A stretch of DNA of 64,000 nt from Streptomyces hoynatensis (GTDB taxonomy: Bacteria > Actinomycetota > Actinomycetes > Streptomycetales > Streptomycetaceae). A program made the translations under genes and the position numbers. Below are positions 9,197-18,860 of this stretch, one piece after another; position 1 is the stretch's first letter, and each line of letters opens with the position of its first letter. The DNA is taken from NCBI RefSeq assembly GCF_003626535.1, contig NZ_RBAL01000017.1, positions 87,502 to 151,501 on the forward strand, in the 5' to 3' direction. The notes beneath the pieces were generated by a model. That model saw only the letters and a list, made by a program, of their open reading frames with translations. It was not told the DNA's origin and did no database searches.

Positions 9197-10414
9197 GTGA
9201 GCGGGGCCTTCCTGTACGCGGCGGTCAGGACGCCGTTCGGCCGCTTCAACGGGGCGCTGGCCGCGGTGCGCGCCGACGACCTGGCGGCCACCGCCCTGTC
9301 GGGAGTGCTGGCCGCCGCACCGGGACTCGACCCGGCGGCCGTGGGTGACGTCGTGTGGGGCAACGCCAACGGCGCGGGCGAGGACAACCGCAACGTCGGG
9401 CGGATGGCGGTGCTGCTGGCCGGGCTGCCCGTGGGGGTGCCCGCGACCACGGTCAACCGGCTGTGCGGCTCCGGCCTGGACGCCGCGATCCTGGCCGCGC
9501 GCGCCCTGGAGTGCGGGGACGCCGAGATCGTCGTGGCCGGGGGCTCGGAGTCGATGACCCGCGCCCCCTGGGTGCTACCCAAGCCCGACCGTGCCTTCCC
9601 CGCGGGCGACCTGGGCGCCGTCTCCACGACGCTCGGCTGGCGGCTGGTCAACCCCGCGATGCCGGCCGCGTGGACCGTCTCGCTCGGCGAGTGCAACGAA
9701 CTGCTGCGGGAGCGGTTCGCCATCCCCCGCGAGCGGCAGGACGCGTTCGCCGTGCGCTCCCACCGGCTGGCCGCCGCGGCCTGGGACGCCGGCTTCTACG
9801 ACGACCTGGTGCTTGAGACGGCGGGCCTGCGCCGCGACGAGGGAATCAGGCCCGGCACCAGCGAGGAGCAACTGGCCGCCCTGGCACCGGCGTTCCGCCC
9901 CGGCGGGACCATCACCGCGGGCAACGCCTCCCCGCTGAGCGACGGCGCCGCCGCGCTGCTGCTCGGCACCGAGGAGGCCGCGGAACGCATCGGCCTGCCG
10001 CCCCTGGCCCGCGTCGCGGGCCGCGGCGTCCACGCGGTCGAGCCGCCCATGTTCGGCTACGCCCCCGTGGTGGCCGCCGAACGCGCCCTGCGCCGGGCCG
10101 GCATCGGCTGGGGCGAGGTCGGCGCGGTGGAGCTGAACGAGGCCTTCGCCGTGCAGGCGCTGGCCTGCGTGGACGCCTGGGGCATCGACCCGGGCATCGT
10201 CAACACCCGCGGCGGCGCCCTCGCCCTCGGCCACCCGCTTGGCGCCTCGGGGGCACGGCTGCTCGGCACCCTGGCGAAGGTGCTGCGCGAGCGGCGGGAA
10301 CGCTGGGGCCTCGCGGCGATCTGCATCGGCGTCGGCCAGGCCCTCGCGGTGGTGCTGGAGAACCTCGCGGGCCCGGCAGGCCGGGACACCCCCGGCCCGC
10401 ACGGTCCGAGGTGA
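9197..10414 (+). CDS. Thiolase (acetyl-CoA acyltransferase)
   Basis: About 405 residues. It cleaves 3-ketoacyl-CoA with CoA, or condenses acyl-CoAs, in fatty-acid or aromatic-acid (beta-ketoadipate-type) degradation. The acyl-accepting cysteine is Cys90 in NRLCGSG. The histidine lies in GGALALGHPLGASGAR. The C-terminal catalytic cysteine is in CIGVGQ, where the usual CIGGGQ has Gly replaced by Val. GAGGA nine bases before GTG 9197 fixes the start; the open frame upstream is not coding-like. No beta-oxidation partner gene is adjacent, so the pathway is open. PcaF-like annotation is possible. Confidence 0.9.
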   Translation: MSGAFLYAAVRTPFGRFNGALAAVRADDLAATALSGVLAAAPGLDPAAVGDVVWGNANGAGEDNRNVGRMAVLLAGLPVGVPATTVNRLCGSGLDAAILAARALECGDAEIVVAGGSESMTRAPWVLPKPDRAFPAGDLGAVSTTLGWRLVNPAMPAAWTVSLGECNELLRERFAIPRERQDAFAVRSHRLAAAAWDAGFYDDLVLETAGLRRDEGIRPGTSEEQLAALAPAFRPGGTITAGNASPLSDGAAALLLGTEEAAERIGLPPLARVAGRGVHAVEPPMFGYAPVVAAERALRRAGIGWGEVGAVELNEAFAVQALACVDAWGIDPGIVNTRGGALALGHPLGASGARLLGTLAKVLRERRERWGLAAICIGVGQALAVVLENLAGPAGRDTPGPHGPR

Positions 10415-10558
10415 CGCACGCATGACGGCCCCCCACCGAAGCTTCCAAACCCATCCATCTCTTGCCGTTCCACAAGCGCGACCCTAGGATCCCTCCGGCA
10501 GACGCCCATTCCTTGCGTTTGCTTTCCAAGACGACGCGCTGTGCAGGGGAAGGACGGG

Positions 10559-12103
10559 ATGGGCGAGGGTCTGGGCTCGGCCGTGACGATTCCGGTCGCG
10601 GACGGAGAGCACTGGTGGGGCGGGGCCGCGGCCGACGGACTGGACATGCCCTTCCGGGAGGGCTACCGCGCCGACCTCCGCGACCTCGGCGGCAATCAGG
10701 GCATGCCCGCCCTGCTGTCCAGCCACGGCAGATACGTCTGGTCCGGCCGGCCCTTCGCCCTCGAACTGACGGGTGGCGCGCTGCGGTTGCGGGCCGATCC
10801 GGCCGTGGGCGTGGTGCTCCGCGAGGGTCACGGCGACCTGGCCGGCGCCTACCGCGCCCCGGTGCGCGAGCGGTTCCCCGCCGGTGGGCGCACGCCGGAC
10901 CCGCTGCTGTTCACGGCGCCGCAGTACAACCTGTGGATCGAGACCCTCTACCACCCCACGCAGCAGGGCGTGCTCGACTACGCCCGGGCGGCCCTGGACC
11001 ACGGACTGGGCCCGGGCGTGCTGATGATCGACGACCGCTGGCACGAGGCGTACGGCACCTGGACCTTCCACGAGGGCCGCTTCCCCGACCCGGCCGCGAT
11101 GCTGGCGCGGCTGCACGACTGGGGCTTCAAGGTCATGCTGTGGCTGGTGCCCTACGTCACCCCGGACACGGAGGTGTTCCGGGAGCTGCGGGAGGCGGGG
11201 CTGCTGCTGCGCGACCCGCGCGGCCGGATCGCCCTCGGGGAGTGGTGGAACGGCTTCGGCGCCGCCCTCGACCTGCTCAACCCCGGGACCCTGCGGTGGC
11301 TGTCCGACGTGCTGGGGCGGCTGCGCGAACTCGGCGTGGACGGGTTCAAGTTCGACGGCGGGGAGCCGCCGTTCTACGCCGCGCTCGGCTGCCCCGACCC
11401 GCAGTCCCTCACCGTGGCGTGGAACCGTTTCGGCCTGGCCTACCCGCTCAACGAGTTCCGCGACGCCTGGCTCGCGGCGAACCTTCCCCTCGCGCAGCGC
11501 CAGCGCGACAAGCAGCACGCATGGGCCGGCCGGGACGGTCTTGCGGCCCTCGTCCCCAACGCCCTGGCACAGGCCCTGACCGGACACGCCTACATCTGCC
11601 CGGACATGATCGGTGGTGGGGAGTACGGTTCCTTCGGCAGTGCCGTTTTCGACCCGGAACTGTTCGTCCGCTCCGCCCAGGCCGCGGCGCTCTTTCCCAT
11701 GATGCAGTTCTCGGCCGCACCCTGGCGGCTGCTGAGCGCCGAGCAGCTGGCCTACTGCCGGCAGGCGGCCGAGCTCCACCGGCGCCTCGGCCCCGAGATC
11801 CTCGCCCTCGCCCGGGAGTCCGCCCGCACCGGTGAACCCCTGCTGCGGCCGCTCGAATTCGACCACCCGGGGCATGGATTCGCCCATGTCACCGACCAGT
11901 TCCTGCTCGGCCCCGACATCCTCGTCGCCCCCGTGACCGAGAAGGGAGCCACCCGCAGGCGCGTCACGCTGCCGCCCGGGCACTGGCGCGCCGATGACGG
12001 CCGGGAGGCCGAGGGCCCCGCCACCCTGGAGGTCGACGCTCCCCTGTCCCGCCTCCCCTGGTTCCGCCGCGTGGCCCCCGCAACGCCCGCCGCCCGGGCG
12101 TGA
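10559..12103 (+). CDS. Glycoside hydrolase family 31 (alpha-glucosidase/xylosidase-like)
   Basis: About 514 residues, a retaining alpha-glycosidase by family. After a short N-terminal beta domain comes the TIM barrel. It shows LMIDDRWHE (about 155-163), FKVMLWLVPYV, and the nucleophile motif DGFKFDGGE with Asp266. The C-terminal part holds LGPDILVAPVTEKG, a typical GH31 feature. No signal peptide is seen, so it should act on imported oligosaccharides. It is shorter than most GH31 enzymes (650-800 residues), mainly at the N-terminal beta-sandwich. The ATG at 10559 follows GGGGAAGGA; a GTG at 10541 is an alternative. Substrate specificity cannot be read from the sequence. Confidence 0.85.
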   Translation: MGEGLGSAVTIPVADGEHWWGGAAADGLDMPFREGYRADLRDLGGNQGMPALLSSHGRYVWSGRPFALELTGGALRLRADPAVGVVLREGHGDLAGAYRAPVRERFPAGGRTPDPLLFTAPQYNLWIETLYHPTQQGVLDYARAALDHGLGPGVLMIDDRWHEAYGTWTFHEGRFPDPAAMLARLHDWGFKVMLWLVPYVTPDTEVFRELREAGLLLRDPRGRIALGEWWNGFGAALDLLNPGTLRWLSDVLGRLRELGVDGFKFDGGEPPFYAALGCPDPQSLTVAWNRFGLAYPLNEFRDAWLAANLPLAQRQRDKQHAWAGRDGLAALVPNALAQALTGHAYICPDMIGGGEYGSFGSAVFDPELFVRSAQAAALFPMMQFSAAPWRLLSAEQLAYCRQAAELHRRLGPEILALARESARTGEPLLRPLEFDHPGHGFAHVTDQFLLGPDILVAPVTEKGATRRRVTLPPGHWRADDGREAEGPATLEVDAPLSRLPWFRRVAPATPAARA

Positions 12104-12120
12104 GTCCGGCCGCCGGGGCA

Positions 12121-12157
12121 ACCGCGGGCCGCCGGAGGAGGACCGGCGGGCCGCGGT
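12121..12157. terminator. Bidirectional terminator between GH31 and ABC exporter genes
   Basis: 15-nt arms (12121-12135 and 12143-12157) pair with one mismatch around the loop AGGAGGA. It lies between two convergent genes. Confidence 0.7.
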
Positions 12158-12167
12158 CGCGCCCGGT

Positions 12168-13982
12168 TCAGTCGGCGAGGAGCGGCGCGGCCGACTCGTC
12201 GAGGAAGCCGCCCGACTGGTGCCGCCACAGCTTTGCGTAGGTGCCCTCAAGCGCGAGCAGTTCCTCGTGCGTGCCCTGCTCGACGATCCGGCCCTGGTCG
12301 AGGACCACGAGCCGGTCCATCCCGGCCACGGTGCTCAGCCGGTGCGCGACGACGAGCGCCGTGCGCTTCTCCATGAGCCGCCACAGCGCCTCCTGGACCA
12401 GGAGTTCACTTTCCGAGTCCAGGGCGCTGGTCGCCTCGTCCAGCAGCAGGATCGGGGCGTCGCGCAGGACGGCCCGGGCCAGGGCGACCCGCTGGCGCTG
12501 GCCGCCCGACAGCTTCACACCGCGCTCGCCCACCATGGTGTCGAAGCCCTGAGGCAGCGTGTCGGCGAACTCCGTGACGTGCGCGGCGTCTGCCGCGCGC
12601 CGGATGTCGGCGTCCGTGGCGTCCGGCCGGGCGAAGGCGATGTTGTCCCGCAGCGAGCGGTGGAACATCGCCGGGTCCTGCGGCACGTAGGCGATCTGGC
12701 TGCGCAGGTCCGCCTGGCGCAGCCTGCTGATGTCCTGCCCGCCGATCAGGATGCGGCCGGCGTCGATGTCCGTCATCCGCAGCAGCAGCCGCGTGAGGGT
12801 GGTCTTGCCGCCGCCGGAGCGGCCGACCAGCCCGATCCGCGACCCGCTGGGGACCTGCAGGTCGAGCCCCTCGAAGAGCGGTCTGCCGCCCGCGTGGGTG
12901 AAGAAGACGCCCTCGAACCTGACGTCGGCGTCCCGGGGCCGCAGCGGCTCGGGCGACGGCGGGTCGACCACGGTCGGCGGCGTCAGCAGCAGTTCGGTGA
13001 ACTGGGCGGCCTCCGTCAGCGAGTTCTCCAGGTGCCGGTAGATCCGGTTGAAGTCGAACATGAGCCGCGTCGCGTTGCTGTAGTAGGTGAACGTGACCAC
13101 GAGCGCCTCGACGCCGAGCCCGTCCCCGGAGAGCCCGAGCACCATCGCCAGCCCCAGCGTACTGGCCAGCACGGACATGGGCGCGACCACCGTGTCGATG
13201 CGCAGGTTGCCGTAGTCCCAGGAGCGCAGCGACAGCCGTCTCGACTCCGCGACGCGGGCACGGTGTTCCGCGGCCTCGCGCTCCTCGGCGGCGAACGCGC
13301 GAACCGTGTCCATGTTCATCAGGCTGTCGGCGACGTGTCCCGACACCCGGGCAATGGCCTGCTCGCGCTGGTCGACGAGCGACTGGCGGCGCCGGATGAG
13401 CGGCACCACCAGCAGCGCCGTCAGCGCGATCACGGTGAGGAGCCCGATGACGAGCCGCGGCTCGTAGCCCCACAGCACGAACGCGCCGAACGCCAGCGGC
13501 ACGAGGCTGCCCAGCACGGAGAACGTCAGGGTGTCGACGAACTCCTCGAAGCGCGAGGCGAAGCTGAGCACCCGTTTGGTCAGCGATCCGGCGAAGTTGT
13601 CGTGGTAGAACGCGGCGTCCTTGCTGAACAGCTCGTCCATGCCGATGACGTACAGGTGCTCGATGCCGAGCGCGTCGAGCCGGTTCAGGCAGTGGATGCC
13701 GATGCGCCACAGCGTCTCGGCCAGCAGCAGGACCCCGGCGAAGGCGAGGATGTAGGGCAGGGTCGCGTCCGCGGACGTCGCGCCGCCTTCGGCGATGTGG
13801 CCGACGAGTTTGGCGACGATCAGCGGCGCGATGTAGTTGGTGCCGATGGTGCCCAGCGCCGGGAGCAGCATCCCGGGCACGGCCAGCAGGCGCAGCCGGA
13901 TCAGCTCACCCGTGTAGTGGCGCAGGGCGAGGAGCATGGAGCCCCTCTGCGGTTGACTCTCCTGTGCAAGCGACGTTCCCAT
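12168..13982 (-). CDS. ABC exporter, fused permease-ATPase
   Basis: About 604 residues: six predicted membrane helices in the first 300, then an ATPase domain. Walker A reads GRSGGGKTT, the signature LSGGQRQR, Walker B LLLDEATSALD, and the H-loop AHRLST. It works as a homodimer or with an unlinked partner. An EEFVDTLTFSVLGS segment and MNMDTVRAFAAEE in the helices are typical of type IV exporters. The start is ambiguous: ATG 13982 (AGAGG four bases before) or ATG 13937 (GAGGGG six bases before). The frame is open further upstream without coding character. The gene stands alone and its substrate is unknown. Confidence 0.88.
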   Translation of the reverse strand: MGTSLAQESQPQRGSMLLALRHYTGELIRLRLLAVPGMLLPALGTIGTNYIAPLIVAKLVGHIAEGGATSADATLPYILAFAGVLLLAETLWRIGIHCLNRLDALGIEHLYVIGMDELFSKDAAFYHDNFAGSLTKRVLSFASRFEEFVDTLTFSVLGSLVPLAFGAFVLWGYEPRLVIGLLTVIALTALLVVPLIRRRQSLVDQREQAIARVSGHVADSLMNMDTVRAFAAEEREAAEHRARVAESRRLSLRSWDYGNLRIDTVVAPMSVLASTLGLAMVLGLSGDGLGVEALVVTFTYYSNATRLMFDFNRIYRHLENSLTEAAQFTELLLTPPTVVDPPSPEPLRPRDADVRFEGVFFTHAGGRPLFEGLDLQVPSGSRIGLVGRSGGGKTTLTRLLLRMTDIDAGRILIGGQDISRLRQADLRSQIAYVPQDPAMFHRSLRDNIAFARPDATDADIRRAADAAHVTEFADTLPQGFDTMVGERGVKLSGGQRQRVALARAVLRDAPILLLDEATSALDSESELLVQEALWRLMEKRTALVVAHRLSTVAGMDRLVVLDQGRIVEQGTHEELLALEGTYAKLWRHQSGGFLDESAAPLLAD

Positions 13983-14500
13983 CCCACCTCTGTACGGTCG
14001 TGCGGCGGTCCGCCACACGCTTCCTCCAGGAGGACGCCGGTGGCCGGGAACCTGCCGCGATGAGTGTCGAGTCGAACGGATCCCTTTCAGGGCGCCCTGC
14101 AGGGGGCCGGCGCCGGGCCGGGCCGCCACGCGGTACCGGCGGAAAGGGCGAGTACGGGGCAGGGACCGTCAGTGTCCCGTACCGGCTCCGGCGCAGTCCA
14201 AGGGTTTTCCCGTCCCGGCGCACGCCACGGGACGGCTCCGCCGGTGCACGGGGGCATCGCCCCGGCGTCTCGGCACGCCCCCGCGCCCCCGCGCGCGCCC
14301 GGGGGCGGGGCACCGGGTCCGGCGGCGCCCCAAAGGCCGTACATCCGTGGTGATGTGACGTGCCGTGGGCGCGACCGGCAGGAGGCGTCACTTCAGCCGT
14401 CGAGTGGTGGGGCGGCCGCCGTCGCCGGCGCGGCGTCGCCGCTTGGCGTGGAGGCGCACGCGTGGTGAACGCCTCTCGCGCCGGCCGGCGGAAGCAGGGC
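13983..14500. other. Intergenic region between divergent ABC exporter and arsR genes
   Basis: About 520 bp. No product is recognisable in any frame. Small GC-rich inverted repeats are present (for example GGGAC/GTCCC near 14163-14180). Promoters of both divergent genes must lie here or at the edges. Confidence 0.4.
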
Positions 14501-14536
14501 TTGACATGAGAGTTAGCCAGTTAGCAAACTGCCTAA
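14501..14536 (+). promoter_or_regulatory. arsR promoter with overlapping 24-bp palindrome
   Basis: TTGACA at 14501-14506 is a perfect -35. From 14513 to 14536 runs a 24-bp near-palindrome in which 20 positions are symmetric (outer arms TTAG and CTAA, inner AGTT and AACT). It covers the -10 region and abuts the ATG at 14537, so regulator binding would block the promoter. Autoregulation by the ArsR-type protein is inferred. Confidence 0.7.
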
Positions 14537-14839
14537 ATGATTGATGTCGAGGTGCTGAAGGCGCTCGGCAGTGAGAAGCGCCTGGCGATCATGCAGTGGC
14601 TGCGGGACCCCACCGCCCACTTTCCGCCGCAGCGCGACGGCGACCTCGTCGAGGACGGGGTCTGCTCGGTGTTCATCGCCGACAAGCTCGGCGTGAGCCG
14701 GCCCACCGCGAGCGTGCACCTCAAGCTGCTCACCGAAGCCGGGCTGCTGCGCGCCACGAAGATCAAGCAGTGGACCTTCTATCGCCGCGACGAGCAGCGC
14801 ATCGCCGAGGTCAAGCGGATGTTCGACGAAGGATGGTAA
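14537..14839 (+). CDS. ArsR-family winged-helix regulator
   Basis: 100 residues. An ArsR-type HTH is visible with recognition helix SRPTASVHLKLLTEAGLL, followed by the wing (KQWTFYRRDEQRI). Only one cysteine is present (VCSVF), so the classical ELCVCDL metal site is missing. It is probably not a metal sensor of the ArsR/SmtB type. The ATG directly follows the palindrome, so the mRNA is likely leaderless. It overlaps or abuts the ybaK-like gene, implying one transcript and autoregulation. Confidence 0.88.
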   Translation: MIDVEVLKALGSEKRLAIMQWLRDPTAHFPPQRDGDLVEDGVCSVFIADKLGVSRPTASVHLKLLTEAGLLRATKIKQWTFYRRDEQRIAEVKRMFDEGW

Positions 14840-14841
14840 AA

Positions 14842-15393
14842 GTGCCCCAGCAGTACGCCTCCCCGCCGCAAGGCGCTGCGGACTCCGGCAGCGCCGATAG
14901 GGACACCTACGCGCGGCTCATCTCGCTGCTCGACGCGCACGGAGCCCGGTACCGCGTCATCGACCACGCCCCCGAGGGGCGCACCGAGGTGGTCAGCCGG
15001 TACCGCGGCCACCCGGTGGCCCACGCGGCCAAGTGCCTGGTCGTCATGGTGAAGACCGGCAAACGCAGCAGGCGGTACTTCCTCGCCGTCGTCTCCGGTG
15101 ATGCCAGGGTCGATCTGCAAGGGCTGAAGGCTCTGGCCGGCGGTACGTACGTGTCCTTCGCGTCGACGGACAAGGCCGAGGCGCTGTCCGGCAGCGTCAG
15201 CGGCACCATTCTGCCGTTCAGCTTCCACCCGGATCTCGAACTCGTCGTGGATCCTGGGGCCTTGGAACACCCCGAGATCTTCTTCAACGCCGCACGGCTG
15301 GATCGCTCTCTGTCCCTGAACACTCAAGACTACCGGGATCACCTGCGGCGCATCGGCGCGCAGATCCGGCCGATCGCCACCAGGGAGGCGTGA
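14842..15393 (+). CDS. YbaK/ProX-type aminoacyl-tRNA editing domain protein
   Basis: About 183 residues. Stand-alone editing domain that hydrolyses mischarged tRNA (typically Cys- or Ala-tRNAPro) in this superfamily. The conserved lysine of the active site is in AHAAKCLVVMV; YVSFAS and GTILPFSF correspond to later family motifs. GTG 14842 is 8 nt behind GAAGGA; ATG 14833 overlapping the arsR stop is an alternative. It is cotranscribed with arsR, an unusual pairing that suggests regulated editing or a different deacylase role. The specificity is unknown. Confidence 0.8.
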   Translation: MPQQYASPPQGAADSGSADRDTYARLISLLDAHGARYRVIDHAPEGRTEVVSRYRGHPVAHAAKCLVVMVKTGKRSRRYFLAVVSGDARVDLQGLKALAGGTYVSFASTDKAEALSGSVSGTILPFSFHPDLELVVDPGALEHPEIFFNAARLDRSLSLNTQDYRDHLRRIGAQIRPIATREA

Positions 15394-15662
15394 TCCCACC
15401 AGGGGCGACCCGTCGCGGCGCGCGATCGGCCATCCACCCTTGATCGCCGCGTGGGAGATGCCGGATGTCCGGCGGCTCATCGGTGACGCAACCGGCCGCC
15501 GAGAGTGCGGCCCTCCGCCCCCCGATCCCCCGGGTGGCGACGGCGTGCCCCTCCGCCTGCACCGACGTCCGCGTGACGGTGCAGTCCTGGCTCGGTACGG
15601 TGAAGGCACATAGTCCGACAACAACGCACCTGTACAGTCACGGAACGAACGGAACGAACCAC

Positions 15663-18128
15663 GTGGACCGCACTCTCCTGCACACCGGTTGGACCCTGCG
15701 GTCGGCGGGCGGACCCCCCGCCCCCGGGTTCGAGGCCGCCACCGGCACCGCCGTCGCCGCCGAAGTCCCCGGCTGCGTGCACACCGACCTGATCGGCGCC
15801 GGCCTCATCCCCGATCCCTTCGACGGCGACAACGAACGGGAACTCGCCTGGATCGGGCGGCACGACTGGGAGTACCGCACCGCCTTCGAGGCGGCGGCAC
15901 CCGCGCCCGGCGAGCGCGTGGAACTGGTCTGCGAGGGCCTGGACACCCTCGCAGAGCTCCACCTCGACGGCGAGCGCCTCGGCCACACGGAGAACCAGTT
16001 CCGCACCTACCGCTTCGACCTCACCCACCGGCTGCGCGACGGGGCCCACGACCTGGTGATCACCTTCGCCTCCGCGCTCGACTACGTGGAGCGCGCCGCC
16101 GAACGCTACGGCCCCCGCCCCCATGCCAACGCCCACCCCTTCTGGGCGCTGCGCAAGATGGCGTGCAACTTCGGCTGGGACTGGGGGCCCGACCTGGTGA
16201 CCGCGGGCATCTGGCGGCCCCTCGCGCTGGAGCGCTGGCACACCGCGCGGCTGGCCGGCGTCCGGCCGCTCACCTCGGTGCACGGCTCCACCGGCCGTGT
16301 CACCGCGGAGCTGGACCTGGCCTGGGCCACCCCGCAGGCGCCCGCCGCGGGCGTGCGCGCCACCGTCTCCGTCGGCGGCGTGCGCCGGCGCGTGGACGTC
16401 CCCGCGGGCGCGCCCCGGCTGACGGTGGAGCTGGAGGTGCCGGACGCCGCCCTGTGGTGGCCGCGCGGCTACGGCGAGCAGCACCTGCATCCCCTGGTGG
16501 TCACCCTGGAGGACGCCGCCGGCGCCGAACTCGGCCGCTACGAGCGGCGCGTGGGCTTCCGCACCGTCGCGCTGGACACCACCCCGGACGAGCACGGCAT
16601 CCCGTTCCACCTGTCGGTCAACGGCCAGGAGGTCCTGGTCCGCGGCGCGAACTGGATCCCCGACGACGCCTTCGTCACCCGGATCGACGCCGCCCGCTAC
16701 CGCCACCGCGTGATGCAGGCGGTGGAGGCCGAGTGCAATCTCCTGCGGGTCTGGGGCGGCGGCATCTACGAGCCGCGCGAGTTCTACGACGTCTGCGACG
16801 AGCTGGGCGTGCTGGTCTGGCAGGACTTCCTCTTCGCGTGCGCCGGCTATCCGGAGGAGGAGCCGCTGCGGAGCGAGGTGGAGGCCGAGGCGCGCGAGGC
16901 GGTCGCCGCGCTTTCCCCGCACGCCTCCCTCGCGCTGTGGTGCGGCGGCAACGAGACGATCGCCGCGTTCGCCGAGTGGGGCGGCTGGCGGGCCCGCCTG
17001 GAGGGCAAGACCTGGGGCGCCGGCTACTACGAGGACCTGCTGCCGCGGATCGTCGCCGAGCTGGACCCGACCCGCCCCTACGTCCCCAACAGCCCGTACT
17101 CCTTCGGCGCTTACGCCTCACCGGACGCCCCGCACCTGGGCGACGTGCACATCTGGGACGTGTGGAACCGGCGCGACTGGACCTGCTACGCCGACTGGAC
17201 TCCGCGTTTCGCCTCCGAGTTCGGCTATCAGGGCCCGCCGTCCTGGACCGCGCTGACCCGGGTCGTCCACGACGAGCCGCTGCACCCCGACGGTCCCCAG
17301 CTGCTCGTGCACCAGAAGGCCGACGACGGCAACGAGAAGCTGCGCCGCGGCCTGGAGCCGCATCTGCCCGTCCCGGAGGACTTCGCCGACTGGCACTGGG
17401 CGACCCAGCTCAACCAGGCGCGGGCCGTCGCGTTCGGCGTCGGGCACTTCCGCACGCTGGCGCCCCGCTGCACGGGCAGCGTGCTGTGGCAGCTCAACGA
17501 CTGCTGGCCGGTGGTCTCCTGGTCCGTCATCGACGGCGACGGACGGCGCAAGCCGGCCTGGTACGCCCTGCGCCAGGCGCAGGCGGACCGGCTGCTGCGG
17601 TTCCGCCGCGCCGCGTCCGGCGGTCTGGAGCTGGTGGCGCTCGACGACCACGCCGAGCCCTGGCACGGCGAGCTTCGGCTGCGCGCCCACACCCTGGACG
17701 GCGCGCCCGCCGGGGAGGCCGGGGCGGACCTCAAGATCGCCCCACGCGGCACCCAGGTGGTGCCGGTGCCGGCCGCGCTGCTGGGGGACGGCACCGTTCC
17801 GCTGCTGCTCACCGCCGAGGCGCCCGGCGCGCGGCGCGCCACCTGGTGGACCCACGAGGACCGCGCCTCCGGCCTGCCCGCCGCCCGGCTGAGCGGCGAG
17901 GTGGCGCGGACCGCCGGCGGCTACCTGGTCACCGTCACCGCCGGGTCGCTGCTCCGGGACCTGACGCTGCTGGCCGACCGCGCCGACCCGGCGGCCGAGG
18001 CGGACGACGCGCTGGTGACCCTCCTGCCGGGCGAGCAGGCGGAGTTCACGGTGCGCTCGGCGGCGGAACTCGACCCGCGGACGCTGCTGACCGCCCCCGT
18101 GCTGCGCACCGCGAACGACCTGCTCTGA
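15663..18128 (+). CDS. Beta-mannosidase, glycoside hydrolase family 2
   Basis: About 821 residues. It removes beta-linked mannose from the ends of manno-oligosaccharides. It begins with the family start WTLRSAG, then VPGCVHTDL and the GH2 sugar-binding sandwich. The acid/base Glu431 lies in GGNETIA and the nucleophile Glu519 in SEFGYQG, with the WQLNDCWPVVSW motif further on. There is no signal peptide, so it is cytosolic. The GTG at 15663 follows GGAACGAACC. The frame is open upstream but without family similarity. A terminator hairpin follows. It may pair functionally with the GH31 glycosidase nearby, though no shared operator was found. Confidence 0.93.
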   Translation: MDRTLLHTGWTLRSAGGPPAPGFEAATGTAVAAEVPGCVHTDLIGAGLIPDPFDGDNERELAWIGRHDWEYRTAFEAAAPAPGERVELVCEGLDTLAELHLDGERLGHTENQFRTYRFDLTHRLRDGAHDLVITFASALDYVERAAERYGPRPHANAHPFWALRKMACNFGWDWGPDLVTAGIWRPLALERWHTARLAGVRPLTSVHGSTGRVTAELDLAWATPQAPAAGVRATVSVGGVRRRVDVPAGAPRLTVELEVPDAALWWPRGYGEQHLHPLVVTLEDAAGAELGRYERRVGFRTVALDTTPDEHGIPFHLSVNGQEVLVRGANWIPDDAFVTRIDAARYRHRVMQAVEAECNLLRVWGGGIYEPREFYDVCDELGVLVWQDFLFACAGYPEEEPLRSEVEAEAREAVAALSPHASLALWCGGNETIAAFAEWGGWRARLEGKTWGAGYYEDLLPRIVAELDPTRPYVPNSPYSFGAYASPDAPHLGDVHIWDVWNRRDWTCYADWTPRFASEFGYQGPPSWTALTRVVHDEPLHPDGPQLLVHQKADDGNEKLRRGLEPHLPVPEDFADWHWATQLNQARAVAFGVGHFRTLAPRCTGSVLWQLNDCWPVVSWSVIDGDGRRKPAWYALRQAQADRLLRFRRAASGGLELVALDDHAEPWHGELRLRAHTLDGAPAGEAGADLKIAPRGTQVVPVPAALLGDGTVPLLLTAEAPGARRATWWTHEDRASGLPAARLSGEVARTAGGYLVTVTAGSLLRDLTLLADRADPAAEADDALVTLLPGEQAEFTVRSAAELDPRTLLTAPVLRTANDLL

Positions 18129-18133
18129 GGCGG

Positions 18134-18163
18134 CGCCGCCCCGGTCCTGAGGCCAGGGCGGCG
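18134..18163 (+). terminator. Terminator after beta-mannosidase
   Basis: Arms CGCCGCCCCGG and CCAGGGCGGCG pair with one mismatch around an 8-nt loop, five bases after the stop. Confidence 0.6.
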
Positions 18164-18860
18164 TTGCCGGGCCGGCCGCGCCCACTCGCCGATCGAGGCG
18201 CATCCCCGTCACGCGCAGGGGCGTGACGGGGAGTGCCGCCCGCGGCGCTCCTCACGCCCGGCCGTGGGTCTGGCGCACCGGGCGCCCGGGCCGCCGGCGC
18301 TGGCCTACCGCACCGGGGTCCGCGTGCCAGGCCAGGACACGGCCATCGCACGGATCGCCGGCCGGCTGCTGCGCGGGCGTACCCCTGCCTCACTGCGGCC
18401 ATCGTTGCTCGGCTTCGATCGCGCTCGCACTGGCGGTGTGCGCCGTGGACGTTCCCCGGCGACCCGACGGGACGCGGCCCTGCTGCTCGCCCGAACCGCC
18501 CCCGGCGGAGCAGCCCGGCAGTCCTCCGGCCGTCGCCAAGGAGGGGCCGGCTCGCGGCATCCCTCGCGGCCGACCGGAAGAAGCCGGCCCCGGCTCCGCG
18601 CCGTCCACCCCGCCTCCGGACGCCCCGGCCCGGCCTCGGCCTGCGCCCTGCGGCAAAGGTGCCTCCGCCGCCCGCTTCACACCGCCGCGCGCCAGAACCG
18701 TGAGCCGCCCGGCCGATCGGCCCGGCGGTGAGCAGGCGCCCCGGCGTCGGCGAGGGGGCCGGGGGCCCGTGCCGTCCTCTCCGGGTCCGCCCGGCCCGCG
18801 GCGTTCTCCATTCACGGTCAGGGTGGGGAGAGTTCGCGGTCGCGCCCGGAGGCGGGCGGC
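18164..18860. other. About 700 bp without a supported gene
   Basis: Convergent gap between the beta-mannosidase and yjbQ genes. Several long overlapping open frames exist on both strands, but all are Arg/Pro/Gly-rich without motifs, as expected of non-coding high-GC DNA. No RNA gene or repeat was recognised. Confidence 0.45.

Noticed and set aside
18164..18860. Possible genes in the gap after the beta-mannosidase
   Set aside because: All frames are compositionally open, and none shows motifs or a plausible start.
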